Origin: Agapetus fuscipes
Lineage: Eukaryota > Arthropoda > Insecta > Trichoptera > Glossosomatidae
Assembly: GCA_951799405.1 (NCBI GenBank)
Contig: OX637359.1
Location: 1,794,201-1,858,200, forward strand
Direction: 5' to 3'
DNA length: 64,000 nt
Below the pieces are notes generated by a model. It was not told the DNA's origin. It searched no databases and saw only the letters and a program-made list of their open reading frames with translations. Of this stretch, positions 51,481-61,138 are shown one piece after another; position 1 is the stretch's first letter; every line of letters begins with the position of its first letter. Made by a program: the position numbers and the translations under genes.

Positions 51481-51697
51481 TGTATCCTGCCGCCGTTCCA
51501 CTAGGGGTGGCCGGTACCTCCGCCGATGCACCTCCACTTTTTTCTGTCCTTACAAACCACTTTCATTTCTTCAATATTCATCACCTTTTTCATACATACT
51601 CTTCTCTTATTCTCACTCTGCAGATTCCATTTTTTCGCAATCTCACCTTTTTACCATTCTTTCCTCGGCCTTCCCCTTCCGCGCTTTCCTCTGACAT
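51481..51697 (-). pseudogene. LINE-A C-terminal fragment
   Basis: The complement encodes a GRPRK-like block, EIAKKWNLQSENKRRVCMKK and MNIEEMKVVCKDRKKW, with the GGRYLR/ACCGGCCACCCCTAGTGG end. Frame broken near 51640. Confidence 0.75.
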
Positions 51698-51699
51698 TT

Positions 51700-51946
51700 C
51701 GCACGTTTAATAATAAAGAGCAATAACTCAAAAAACATTAATGTTGGGAAATCACGTTTGAAGTTCAGACAGCCAGTACAACTTGTATGGGATGAAAAAG
51801 GCGGCCGATGTTTTATCTCGGTCATATTCGTCCAAATTGAACGGCTGTCGCATTCTACCTATTCTTCTCGCATTGTTCTTGCGTTTTATTACAAAATCTC
51901 GATTTTCCCAATTTTCGAGTTATTTCTCTTTATTATTTAACGTGCG
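51700..51946. mobile_element. M2 MITE, full length
   Basis: TIRs of at least 33 bp: CGCACGTTTAATAATAAAGA, then GCAATAACTCAAAA at the left; complement CGCACGTTAAATAATAAAGA, then GAAATAACTCGAAAA at the right. Core matches 18672-18899 inverted. No ORF of its own. Confidence 0.85.
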
Positions 51947-51987
51947 ATTTCCTTTGAACACTTTCTTCGTTAGTCGTTCAGGTATCA

Positions 51988-52238
51988 ATAATCTATAATC
52001 TAAGCTGCAAAGATATGTTAACATTTAAGGCTCATATTAAATGCATGCCCACAGACAGGCACATGTAGGTTCGCGCCTACACATTCTGCATGTGTGCATA
52101 CAAATAAGCAAAACCTCACATGAACATTCACCTTGCCACTCCTGCCGCCGTTCCCTGAACCGGGGTGGCATTGGCAAAAGTAAACCGATTTTTACAGCAC
52201 GGGTGGTCAGCTTCATACCAACCTATCAGTCAAGGAGC
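51988..52238 (-). repeat. A-tail, variant 2
   Basis: AATCTATAATCTAAGCTGC to AACCTATCAGTCAAGGAGC. Confidence 0.85.
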
Positions 52239-52239
52239 T

Positions 52240-52398
52240 ACGGCACCAGGGTAATTCTTACCTACCGAATATCGGTAATATTTGTATGAAGACCTGTCAA
52301 TCCAAGATGGTCGCAAGTGAACAGCTGATTATTCTTAATACAAATATTACCGATATTCGATAGGTAAGAATTACCGTGGTGATGAGACTTCCAGGGTC
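52240..52398. mobile_element. M5 MITE, palindromic
   Basis: 38-bp inverted repeats: GGTAATTCTTACCTACCGAA...TTTGTAT (52250-52287) and complement (52338-52375). A short centre (TGTCAATCCAAGATGG, GAACAGCTGATTATTC) lies between. GATGAGACTTCCA beyond the right arm is shared with 16820-16836. Confidence 0.8.
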
Positions 52399-52461
52399 AC
52401 TGGTCTCTTATATCACAAGCAGGAGGTTCTTAAGAAAACACAACAACAATACAAAGATAAT

Positions 52462-52510
52462 GATGATGAGTTGATGGTTTATTTGAAACGGCGCGCCGTT
52501 TTGTGATGTA
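52462..52510 (-). repeat. L2-like 3' end, distal part, split by M8
   Basis: GATGATGAGTTGATGGTTTA, then ACGGCGC and TTTTGTGATGTA is the complement of an L2 3' end. Its continuation GTAGTCACTCCAAAG lies at 53937-53956, on the far side of M8. Confidence 0.8.
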
Positions 52511-53936
52511 GGGCCGATCTTATAAACATCCGTTTGTTAAATGTCAAATCTAATAAACCGAAGTTTGGTACAGATTTCGTTTTTCTGTATTATAACAATT
52601 CGTTCGAAGCAAGACTGGCGAATTGCATCGATGAAATTTCCAGTTGGATGGCTAGAAATCGACTCATTTTAAATCCTAATAAAACAGATGTTCTCAGAAT
52701 GGCTACTGCGAGAAGAATAAACTCAGTCAGTCACACACCCATTAGTATCTGCGGAAGCGACATTCATCCTTTAATGAGTGTGAGGCTACTTGGAGTCGAG
52801 ATAGACCGCTGTTTGAGTTTCGAAAATCACGTCAGTAAAACCGTGAGAGCAGGATTTTTTGGATTGCGGCAGTTGTACTCCATCAAGAAATGTCTTCCCA
52901 TTGAGGCAATTAAATCCCTAGTGAATGCTTTCGTTATCAGCAGACTGGACTACTGCAATTCGGTTTTTGCCTCTCAGCCGATGAAGCAACTCAAGAGGCT
53001 GCAGTCAGTACAGAACTCGGCAGCACGGCTGATTTTCGGAAAGTCTAAATTCTGCCATATAACACCCCTTCTGCAGGAATTGCACTGGCTCAGGATCATT
53101 GAGAGAATTCAATACAAGCTCTGCACGCTCACCTACAAGACATTACATGGAATGGCGCCGCTTTACCTTGTGGACATGATTGGAAGGAAGGAGATTTCAA
53201 CTCGCGGACGCACACTTAGGTCCCGAGACGCTAACGCGAGTCTGCTCCAGGTCCCAGGCAGATCCACAAGGACGTTGCTCGGTGACCGAGCTTTTTGTGT
53301 CGCAGCTCCGATGGCTTGGAATGCACTCCCAGTGACCCTTAGAGAACAACACGTTGAGGAGCGGTTTAAAAAGCAACTAAAAACATTTTTGTTTGGACAC
53401 TCCTACAAAGCGCCTTTGAAGTGACGTCAGTTACGAAATGGCGCTATAAAAGTGTAGAACTATTATGTACGTAAATTTTCGGTTTAATTTTACCGGCGGA
53501 TCTAACCGACAGCCGACCCCCGGTTTCCACGTAGATACCGGTCGGTTTGTTAAGGTTTGAGGTTAGGTCAGCTGTCAAAGCATTATTTTTTGCGGTGAGT
53601 TTTGCGTGTCATTGGACTTCTACGCTCTAGCCTGTTGAAGAGTATTACTTCCGATAGTGAAAGAGAATTCATTAAAATAGGGCTGTATTGGTCGTTTTCG
53701 TAGTTGACATAAGCATCTTTAGGTTATGTTTCGTCTCTGACAGCAAACGGATGACATATGTTCATGAATGCACGTAAAAAAATCATCGAAAATACGAGTG
53801 CATTATTGAAAACTAACGGACGGTTAAAAAAGCTTTATAGGACGACCATCGGTAAGATCAATCCGTAAACGTCCATCCGTTAGTAAAATGAGGATTTACT
53901 TACGGATATTTAGTCCAACGTTTATAAGATCGGCCC
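52511..53936. mobile_element. M8 TIR element carrying an L2-like fragment
   Basis: 17-bp perfect TIRs GGGCCGATCTTATAAAC at 52511 and, complemented, at 53936. A 3-bp TSD, GTA (52508-52510, 53937-53939), is supported by rejoining of the L2 3' end that it interrupts. 53455-53936 is AT-rich with several copies of ATCCGTTAGTAAA/ATCCGTAAG near the right end. No transposase is seen. Confidence 0.85.
52534..53424 (+). pseudogene. L2-like LINE reverse transcriptase, C-terminal part
   Basis: An uninterrupted frame of ~296 codons. The LINE similarity starts after about residue 26. Visible CR1/L2 blocks are ISSWMARNRLILNPNKTDVL (thumb border), VRLLGVEIDRCLSFENHV and SRLDYCNSVFASQP, with SVQNSAARLIFGKS near the middle. 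Then come ITPLLQELHWLRIIERIQYK, LTYKTLHGMAPLYL and GDRAFCVAAPMAWNALPVTL, and a KTFLFGHSYKAPLK end. The catalytic YADD and everything upstream, including the endonuclease, are absent. The reading frame has no disabling change. The 3' UTR (GTGACGTCAGTTACGAAATG) matches other L2 copies, but the (ATC)n tail is missing. It lies only ~30 bp inside the left TIR of M8. Confidence 0.88.
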
Positions 53937-53995
53937 GTAGTCACTCCAAAGACGTAATAGAAGAAGTCATATTATCGATACCATTAATAAGTGAC

Positions 53996-54292
53996 GACCG
54001 GTTCGTAGTCTAGTGGTAGCGTTCTGGACTCGCAAATGGAAGGTCGCGGACTCGAATCCTGGTAGAGCACAAAAAAGTACCATTTTTTTTTTAAATATGC
54101 TCTTCGCTGGGTTGAAAAATTCGCACACCTTTACAAGGGTCCGTCACCAAAGGTCCATCAAGCCTTATGGGCTTTACTTGAGATTTGGCGTTTTCTATAG
54201 CGATGACGAAGCTTGCAGAGGGCTCTTGAGGTATGATTCAATCAAAAACAGCTCTCACCAAAGAAATCATCCTAATTATTATTATTATTTAT
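53996..54292 (+). mobile_element. SINE-T2a, full length
   Basis: ACCGGTTCGTAGTCTAGTGG head, B box GACTCGAATCCTGG (one change), tail AATCATCCTAATTATTATTA. Confidence 0.88.
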
Positions 54293-54528
54293 TACATAAC
54301 ACTAGGATATAACACTAGGATTACAACAAAAGAAGAAGATGACATGCAAATTGCATGAAACGCATAAATGAGCGTGTATAGCGTCCGTCACATTTTTCCA
54401 TCAAATAAAAAATATTTTCATACATTAATTTTTCAAGTTCCAGTGGAGTTTCCAACCTGATTTTAATCCAATTAATTGTAAAAATGTCAAAAAATTATGA
54501 AGAAATATCTTTTATTATGCGTTGATTA

Positions 54529-54790
54529 TTCCTTGACTTATAGGTTGGTATGAGGCTGACCACCCATACTGTAAAAAATGGTTCACTTTGCCAATGTCAC
54601 CCCTGTTTCAGGGAAGGTCGGCAAGAGTTGCAGGGCTTCTGTCCATTTGAGAATTGGGTTTTTATATTGTAGGTCCACATGCAGCATGTGTAACCGCGAA
54701 TTATGCGTGTCTGCTTGTGGGAATGCATTTAATATGAATCTCAAATGATACATATCCTTGCAGCTTAGATTTAGATTAAGATTTAGATTT
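54529..54790 (+). repeat. A-tail, full-length unit
   Basis: ATTCCTTGACTTATAGGTTG to AGATTTAGATTAAGATTTAG. Confidence 0.88.
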
Positions 54791-54792
54791 AG

Positions 54793-54868
54793 ATGCTCGG
54801 GGAATTCGAACAAAGCACTTTTCGCTGTTATGTCTGACGCGTTGATCACTAAGCCACTAACCGTCAAT
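54793..54868 (-). repeat. tRNA-like sequence
   Basis: The complement has TTAGTGGCTTAGTGATCAAC (A-box-like) and TTTGTTCGAATTCCCCG (B box) at tRNA spacing. No known SINE body follows, because the A-tail abuts. Possibly the head of a fourth SINE family. Confidence 0.45.
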
Positions 54869-55229
54869 TTACTGATATGCTCAAATCCTCCTCTTATCTG
54901 CCCAGTATGTAAGTGTCAGAAGGGCACACAGCATATGAGCACTCATGCAAAGCTACAATTTTTTCAAGTGGCGGAAGACCTTGCCGTAAAGTAAAAGCAA
55001 AGGCTCGACAAAACAAGAACCTCTAGGTCACAGGTGTGCCCATGACTCTAAAAATATGTGATTCGATGTTACTGAAGCTAAAAGCATACCTCGGGTGGCA
55101 CTCCTTGTGGGATTGTTTAATAATAATAATGAGAAGGCTAAGAAAATGATTACTGTGAATCCGCTGTGGATGCAGCTTGGCAAAATGAAGTACAAAAATA
55201 AGCTGGTATGAGGCTGACCAATCTTTCTG
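54869..55229. other. No gene recognised
   Basis: Unassigned. Confidence 0.45.
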
Positions 55230-55560
55230 TATCTATAATCTAAATGGCACAGATATACTTATACCAAAATCGTGAACTATAACCGTCCTTTCCTACTCAA
55301 AGAGAGGTAGCATTGGCAAAAGTGAACCAATTTTTTACAGCATGGGGGTCATCCTCATACCAACAACGTATTCTACAATCTATAATCTAAATTTCAAAGA
55401 TATTTTAACATTTGAAGTTCATATGAAATGCATGCCCACAATCAGACACGCGTAAGTTCTCGCTTTAAAATACTGTATGTGCACTCACAATTAAAAAAAC
55501 AAAATCTCAAATGAAAATAAGCTCTGCAACTTTTACCGACATTCCAGAAACAGAGGTGAA
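55230..55560 (-). repeat. Two partial A-tails
   Basis: 55230-55366 (ATCTATAATCTAAATGGC; centre deleted). 55370-55560 (AATCTATAATCTAAATTTC; ends CCAGAAACAGAGGTGA). Confidence 0.72.
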
Positions 55561-55866
55561 AAATGCATGCCCACAGACAGGCACATGCAGGTTCACGCCT
55601 ACACATTCTGCATGTGTGCCTACAAATAAGCAAAACCTCACATGAACATAAACCTTGCAACTCCTGCCGCCGTTCCCTGAACCGGGGTGGCATTGGCAAA
55701 GTGAACCATTTTTTAAAGCCCGGGCGGTCAGCTTCATACCAACCTATCTATCAGAGGCGAAGGGTGCCATATAAGCCGATTCCTATCGGTTTCCCGTTTA
55801 AAATGAGGCAAAAATGATAATAAAGTAGACTGCATGGTTTCAATGGGGAAAAAATACGTAGGTATT

Positions 55867-56639
55867 AAATTATTTAAAAAATTTAAATGGAAACAAAGTT
55901 TTAATTCACTTATTTATTTCTTTTTTGCTCGAATATTTTCGCCTAATGAGGCATCTTCGGGAGCAGAATAGTTACAAATATATTTTATAAAATAATTTTC
56001 AAAACAATTTTTTTTTTCTCCAAAACAAAAACAAAATTCATAGATAAAATTTTTTTTAAACACAAATGTAAGATTCAAAAATGCATTATTGTTAGGTATA
56101 ATGAAATAAAAATTTTAATACAATAAAAATAAAATGTGTTAGTTAAATAAAAAGAATAATAATAACAAAATAAAAAACAAGTTATTGCAATATTGGTGAA
56201 ACATAGGGAATCTGCACATTCACTAAGTCTTTATTTTTATTTTTGTAGATTTCCAACGCTTCCAGAGCCATCAGTCTCCTCACCTCACACTCAGAGTGCA
56301 TTACCTCTACATTGGTAATATCGAAAGTATGGTCTTTATCAATGCAATGGTCTGCCATCTCAGAGTATGCAGATAAGCCTCTGAGTGCTCTGGAATGTTC
56401 CTTAAATCTTGTGCGTACTGATCTCCCTGTCTCACCAATATATAAAGCCTCACAGTCATTACATTTAATTTTATACACTCCACCCATATCCAGCTTATCT
56501 ACTTTATCCTTATTGTTGAAAATATTAGGCGAAAATATTCGAGCAAAAAAGAAATAAATAAGTGAATTAAAACTTTGTTTCCATTTAAATTTTTTAAATA
56601 ATTAAAAATGGACTTTCACTGTGTTAATAAATCCACCCT
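55867..56639 (-). mobile_element. Penelope-like element, truncated, in the hAT MITE
   Basis: An 18-bp TSD (AAAAAATACGTAGGTATT at 55849-55866 and 56640-56657) brackets 773 bp. Long inverted repeats (AAATGGAAACAAAGTTTTAA... and TTATTTCTTTTTTGCTCGAA) lie at each side, as in PLEs with partial inverted terminal repeats. Inside, GATGCCTCATTAGGCGAAAA (minus) is the PLE end. Only the endonuclease gene portion is kept. Confidence 0.88.
56182..56487 (-). pseudogene. PLE GIY-YIG endonuclease domain
   Basis: 101 codons from Met, with in-frame similarity a little upstream (NNKDKVDKLD). GVY at residues 3-5 and YIG at 16-18 form the GIY-YIG signature, with C9 and C12 between them. ETGRSVRTRFKEH (19-31) supplies the expected catalytic Arg and the EH pair. 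Then DHTFDITNVEVMHSECEVRR, ALEALEIYK and NVQIPYVSPILQ end the protein. In complete PLEs this domain sits at the C-terminus of an RT polyprotein of about 800 residues and nicks target DNA. Here the RT is absent and the N-terminal side runs into the inverted repeat, so it is a remnant with an intact frame. Confidence 0.9.
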
Positions 56640-56795
56640 AAAAAATACGTAGGTATTGTTTATTTGGTTTTAAATGTATTTTTTTACTGTGTGCCTATAT
56701 TTTTTAACTACTTTGTAACATAATTTTAAAAAGGAAGCCGATAGGAACCGGCTTGTATGGCACCCTTCGCCACTGCTATCTATAAGTCGAGGTAA

Positions 56796-57081
56796 TCTAA
56801 ATAAATATGAAACATAAATTTAATAAATCTGTACTTTATAATTTACATTATTTAATTGAAAATAAATAAAGTGTACACGGGTAGGAGAGTACTTGTGGTT
56901 ATTTTAATTAAGTTTGACCAGTGTCAACACGACTGGACATTTAACAGTGTAGCCTAGTTGAGCGCAGTGTCGGTAACGTGGTAAGCGTCCACCTAGGCAC
57001 AATGCTATCTGGCTAGCCTCCCAAATACATGGTCACTGAAAACTTAGTCATACCCGAAAACCGAATTTTCCGAACAGTGGT
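56796..57081. other. No gene recognised
   Basis: Unassigned. Confidence 0.45.
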
Positions 57082-57337
57082 CTGGAGACTGTAACTGTAA
57101 CTCTTTCGCTATTCCGATAGGGGTGGCCAGAGCCTCTGCAGAGTTGCCTCCACTTCTTCCAATCCTTACATACCGCTTTTAATTCATTCATATCCATCAC
57201 CTTTTTCATGTATTTTCTTCTTTTACGCTCGCTTTGTATATCCCATTCTTTCGCAATCTCCTAATTCTGATCACTCCATACTTTTCTCTGTCGTCCCTCA
57301 CCTCTTTTTCCATTCACACTACCTCTGTATATATACT
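57082..57337 (-). pseudogene. LINE-A C-terminal fragment
   Basis: The complement has GSVNGKRG(E)GRQRKVWSD, EIAKEWDIQSERKRRKYMKK, MDMNELKAVCKDWKKW and the RGSGHP-type end (CTCTGGCCACCCCTATCGG). At least one frameshift, near 57262. Confidence 0.75.
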
Positions 57338-57339
57338 TA

Positions 57340-57410
57340 AGAAAACAAGTTTCTCAATAATTCGTCGTAGTCTTATCCAACGTCATCAGGAAACGTCTAA
57401 TGCAATCTAT
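57340..57410 (-). mobile_element. PLE-like terminal fragment
   Basis: The complement reads CCTGATGACGTTGGATAAGA and GACGAATTATTGAGAAACTT, a PLE-style end. The hammerhead stem II is not convincing. Confidence 0.4.
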
Positions 57411-57411
57411 T

Positions 57412-57925
57412 CTAGACTTAGCTGCAAAGATACGTAACATAGTATGCATTTTCACAAGCAGACACGTATAAGTTTGCGCTTGCACATGCCGCATGTGAAC
57501 CTACAACAAAAAAACCCAGATCAATGAACATACACCGTGCAACTCTTGCCGACCTTCCCTGAAACAGGGGAGATATCTTTTTTTCAAGTAACCCTGTGCG
57601 GGAGACTCTCTTGATTTCAGAGACTCTAGGGGTCTATTCCACTAGTACCCAGAGGTGTGGTTTACGAGATTGCGCCAATACTCAAGCACAACCCAGTTAC
57701 TTTAAGGCTAGATAGACCTTTAGTTACCGGTCTTTGGTACAGGAATGTAAATTTTTCACCCAGCGAAGAATGAAAATGCAAATGGTATTTTTTTTGTGTT
57801 CCACCGGGATTCGAACCTACAACTTTCCATTTACGTTAAAGAAGTGTTAACGACTAGACTACGGACCAGTCATGAACATTGGCAAAGTGAACTATTTTCT
57901 ACAGCATGGGTGGTCAGCCGCATGC
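57412..57925 (-). repeat. A-tail interrupted by SINE-T2b
   Basis: 57412-57565 (CTAGACTTAGCTGCAAAG to CCTGAAACAGGGGAGATAT) and 57879-57925 (GAACATTGGCAAAGTGAAC to GGTCAGCCGCATG). Confidence 0.8.
57566..57878 (-). mobile_element. SINE-T2b, full length
   Basis: Complement: ACTGGTCCGTAGTCTAGTCG head, B box GGTTCGAATCCCGGTGGAAC, T2b end GAGAGTCTCCCGCACAGGG and a short A tract (T7 at 57574). No clean TSD; GA(A)CATT/GAGATAT is a weak candidate. Confidence 0.82.
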
Positions 57926-57935
57926 ACGGGTGGTA

Positions 57936-58052
57936 GGTCGGGTCTTGCTTAAGAATTGGCGCTTTATATAGCGACGACCAAGCTCGCACAGGGCTCTTGA
58001 GGTGTGATTCACACAAAACAGCGCACACTGAATAAATCTTTCTATTGCTATT
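57936..58052 (+). repeat. SINE-T2a 3' half
   Basis: GGGTCTTGCTTAAGAATTGG to ACAGCGCACACTGAATAAAT. Confidence 0.72.
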
Positions 58053-58059
58053 TATCTTT

Positions 58060-58255
58060 TTTTACTTTGCCAATGTCACTTCAAGGTCGGCAAGAGTTGC
58101 AGGGCTTATGTTCATTTGAGATTGGGTTTTTATATTGTAGGTCCACATGCGCCATGTGTGTGCGAAATTATGCGTGTCTGCTTATGGGAATGCATTTAAT
58201 GTGAATCTCAAATGATACATATCTTTGCAACTTAGATTTAGATTTAGATTAGATA
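58060..58255 (+). repeat. A-tail, 5'-truncated
   Basis: TTTGCCAATGTCACTTCAAGG to AGATTTAGATTTAGATTAG. Confidence 0.8.
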
Positions 58256-58427
58256 TATACCCCTATACCTGATGCGTGGGCTGTTGTTTGAACACTGAAC
58301 TCTGCTTAGAGAGTCAACATGAGGGACAGTAGACCAGAGGCCTTAGTCACATGAAACTATATAGGGGAGGATGTCCTAACTCACCCCTAGTGATATTGGT
58401 ACCCCTAGTGGGCAGGAGTTTTTTTTT

Positions 58428-58465
58428 TTTTTGTTAAATAGATTTATGAAGAGGCATGATTTGCA
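58428..58465 (-). repeat. SINE-T3 tail scrap
   Basis: AAATAGATTTATGAAGAGGC only. Confidence 0.45.
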
Positions 58466-58589
58466 ACAATGGCGGCTAGGGCATTAATTCTAAGTGTAAT
58501 ATTAAGTTTAATTTTAATTTTACTTTATTTTAATTTTAATTTGTAATGTGTCTCATTATGAATTTCTGTATATCATTTATAATTTTTTG

Positions 58590-58850
58590 TGCTCCTTGAC
58601 TGATAGGTTGGTACGAGGCTGACCACCCGTGCTGTAAAAATCGGTTCACTTTTGCCAATGCCACCCCGGTTCAGGGAACGGCGGCAGGAGTTGCAAGGTT
58701 TATGTCCATGTGAGGTTTTCTTTATTTGTATGCACACATGCAGAATGTGTAGGCGCGAACCTACATGTGTCTGTCTGTGGGCATGCATTTCATATGAGCC
58801 TTAAATGCTTACATATCCTTGCAGCTTAGATTATAGATTATAGATTATAG
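58590..58850 (+). repeat. A-tail, variant 2, full-length unit
   Basis: CTCCTTGACTGATAGGTTGG to three GATTATA repeats at 58829-58850. Confidence 0.88.
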
Positions 58851-58851
58851 A

Positions 58852-58900
58852 CATTCAACTCACCAACCTATTCTGCCTGGCCAGAAACAGGTATTACTAT
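58852..58900 (-). repeat. SINE-T3 internal fragment
   Basis: CATTCAACTCACCAACCTATT, CTGCCTGGCCAGAAACAGG. Confidence 0.55.
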
Positions 58901-58904
58901 CATC

Positions 58905-59350
58905 ATCATCTGGATGAAATGAAAGAAGTATGCAAGGACAGGAAGAAGTGGCGGCTAATCTGCAATGTTGATTTCTAATGTTGGTGTATTCATTTGCTAC
59001 ATTTTTTGCATAGGAAAATTTTGACTTTTTTTCTATAGATTTCTTTGTAAGGTTTTGTTCTTTTTTATATTTAAATGTAATTTATTATTCATATTCCTTG
59101 ACTTATAGGTTGGTATGAGGCTGACCACCCATACTGTAAAAAATGGTTCACTTTGCCAATGTCACCCCTGTTTCAGGGAAGGTCGGCAAAAGTTGTGGGG
59201 CTTATGTTCATTTGAGGTTTGGATTTTATTTGTAAGTACACATTCAGCATTTGTAAGCGCGAACTACACTTGTTGGTTTGTGGGCATACATCTGAGAGCT
59301 TTAAATGAATATATCCTTGCAACTTAGATTATAGATTATAGATTATAGAA
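58905..59350 (+). mobile_element. LINE-A 3' end: codons, 3' UTR, A-tail
   Basis: 58911-58970 encodes DEMKEVCKDRKKWRLICNV. The UTR (GATTTCTAATGTTGGTGTAT) follows to 59093, then a full A-tail ending in GATTATAGATTATAG. The UTR and A-tail are nearly identical to 27706-28080. Confidence 0.86.
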
Positions 59351-59389
59351 TTAATCACAAATCACAAATTAACCCCTTCCTCAATTACT

Positions 59390-59530
59390 GACAGTGGTTG
59401 GTGTGAGGCCGGCCTCCTTACCCGTAAAAATAAATAGGTTCCGAATCGCCAAATGCGACCCCTTCGGAGATAACGCAGGCAAGAAAATCCACTAAATGTG
59501 TAGCTTAGTTGCGCAGTTGCGTTGCGTTTA
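59390..59530 (+). repeat. SINE-T1 3' end of the dimer subfamily
   Basis: CAGTGGTTGGTGTGAGGCCG, TTCCGAATCGCCAAATGCG and GCAGGCAAGAA. The dimer-type bases suggest it is the end of a fifth, mostly lost dimer. Confidence 0.65.
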
Positions 59531-59544
59531 TTTAAATGAATTAT

Positions 59545-59625
59545 TAATTTGATCGAACCAACGTTGTTCTATTCCAAACACGCTAGAAAGATCAGCCCAC
59601 TTCGGCCATAACACCGACACTTAGG
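59545..59625 (-). repeat. SINE-T3 head
   Basis: The complement has GTTATGGCCGAAGTGGGCTG (A box) and GTTGGTTCGATC (B box), ending within the SINE-T1 flank. Confidence 0.6.
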
Positions 59626-59813
59626 TATTACTCTGATCGCATATTTATTTTGACAATCCTTGACTTAAAGGTTGGTATGCGGCTGACCACCCATACTGTA
59701 AAAAAAAGGTTCACTTTGCCAATGTCACACCTGTTTCAGGGAAGGCTGACCAGAGTTGCAGTGCTTATGTTCATTTGAGATTGGGTTTTATATATTGTAG
59801 GTCCACATGCATA

Positions 59814-60498
59814 TCGACAGTTACAGGGAAGTATACGGGCATAAGCGACGTTTTGGTCAAAATGAGTTATGAATGCTATCCTACTTCAAATATTCCGCTC
59901 TTTCTAATGCGCTAACTCCTATAGCTCTACGATGATTTTTTTGTTGTTTATGCCCAAGCAAACAACTGCGTTTTTGAAGCATGGTTTTGGTGCAATGGAC
60001 AAGATTTTGGCCTTTTTTTGTCCTAAAGGCGCTCGTGATATAAAAAATCGTTAAGCCACATTCATCGTATTCCTTGACTTATAATAGGTTGGTATGAGGC
60101 TGACCACCCACACTGTAAAAAATGGTTCACTTTGCCAATGTCACCCCTGTGTCAGGGAATGTCGGCAAAAGTTGCAGGGCTTATGTTTATTTGAGGTTTG
60201 GATTTTATTTGTAAGTACACAATCAGCATTTGTAAGCGCGAACTACACGTGTTGGTTTGTGGGCATACATCTGAGAGCTTTGAATGAATATATCCATGCA
60301 ACTTAGATTATAGATTATAGATAGATAGGAATGCCAATAAATGCCTTTTTTTTTTTTTAAATAGTAGAGCTTTTTGATTTTAGCGATATGATACAAAATA
60401 AAAAAGTTATACCATTTTTCTGTAATCTCAAGCATTAAAATGCTCTCCTATACAATTTAGTTTTGGTCGCTTTTGCCCTATTGCACTTTAACCATCGA
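59814..60498. mobile_element. M1 MITE, copy 2, split by an A-tail
   Basis: Left TIR TCGACAGTTACAGGGAAG...GGGCATAAGCGACG, right GTCGCTTTTGCCCTATTGC...AACCATCGA. The centre matches 514-942 closely on both sides of the 60066-60326 insert. TA flanks at 59812-59813 and 60499-60500. Confidence 0.86.
60066..60326 (+). repeat. A-tail nested in M1
   Basis: Compared with the empty site at about 755-770 (CACATTAATAGGAATGCC), the insert runs from CGTATTCCTTGACTTATAAT to GATTATAGATAGAT. This gives the unit its limits independently. Confidence 0.88.
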
Positions 60499-60614
60499 TA
60501 TGTAAGCGCGAATTTATACGTGTCTGCTTATGGGAATGCATTTAGTATGAATCTTAAATGTTATATGTCTTTGAATCCTAGATTATAGATTATACACGAA
60601 TAAAATATCTGAAA

Positions 60615-60762
60615 AAGCGAATAAATGGAATATCCAGAGTCATAATAAAAAGAGAGCTTGTATGAAGAAGGTTATGACTCTGGGTGAAATCAAAGAAGTA
60701 TGTAAGAACAGAAAAAAACGTCGGTTATGTTGATTTGTAATGTTGGCGGCTTGTCTACAATA
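60615..60762 (+). pseudogene. LINE-A C-terminal fragment
   Basis: Encodes KWNIQSHNKKRACMKKVMTL, then GEIKEVCKNRKKRRLC, then a frameshift before CNVGG. Matches the C-terminus of the copy at 38345. Confidence 0.75.
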
Positions 60763-60950
60763 ATTATCTATAATCTAAGTTACAATAATGTATTAACATG
60801 AAAAACCCATGTCAAATGCATACCCACAAACAGACACGTGTAAGTTTGTGCTTACCAATGCTGAGTGTGTACTTACAAATTAAAATCCAAGCCTCAAATG
60901 AACATAAGCCCTGCCACTCTTGCAGACCTCCTCTGAAACAGGGTTGACAT
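60763..60950 (-). repeat. A-tail, 5' end lost
   Basis: TTATCTATAATCTAAGTTAC to TGAAACAGGGTTGACATT. Confidence 0.75.
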
Positions 60951-61138
60951 TTGGGTTGAGTCTACTCGGGGAATCGGTATGAGGCTGGGGATTTTAAATT
61001 GATGGCTTTCATTTCTGTGAGAGCTGAACCAAGCAAGCGTATAGAAAAACGAGTACGACCTGTCAAAGTATTGAAATATTTTTACGCGTTCACTATCCAG
61101 ATTAAATTTCTACAAGAGTTTCACATGAATCTATATTT
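60951..61138. other. Unassigned
   Basis: A GAATCGGTATGAGGCTGG scrap at 60971-60990 may be an A-tail start; nothing else seen. Confidence 0.35.

Larger units (their letters stand above)
55752..56775. mobile_element. hAT-type MITE with a PLE inside
   Basis: 43-bp TIRs: CAGAGGCGAAGGGTGCCATA...CCTATCGG at the left; complement CAGTGGCGAAGGGTGCCATA...CCTATCGG at the right. An exact 8-bp TSD CTATCTAT (55744-55751, 56776-56783). Without the PLE the element is about 235 bp. No transposase. Confidence 0.92.
55561..56795 (-). repeat. A-tail, variant 2, split by a hAT MITE
   Basis: 55561-55751 and 56776-56795. Joining at CTATCTAT restores CATACCAACCTAT-TATAAGTC(G)AGG. Confidence 0.85.
59653..60597 (+). 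repeat. A-tail split by M1
   Basis: 59653-59813 (TCCTTGACTTAAAGGTTGG to GGTCCACATGCATA) and 60499-60597 (TATGTAAGCGCGAATTTATA to GATTATAGATTATAC). TA is the shared target. Confidence 0.87.
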
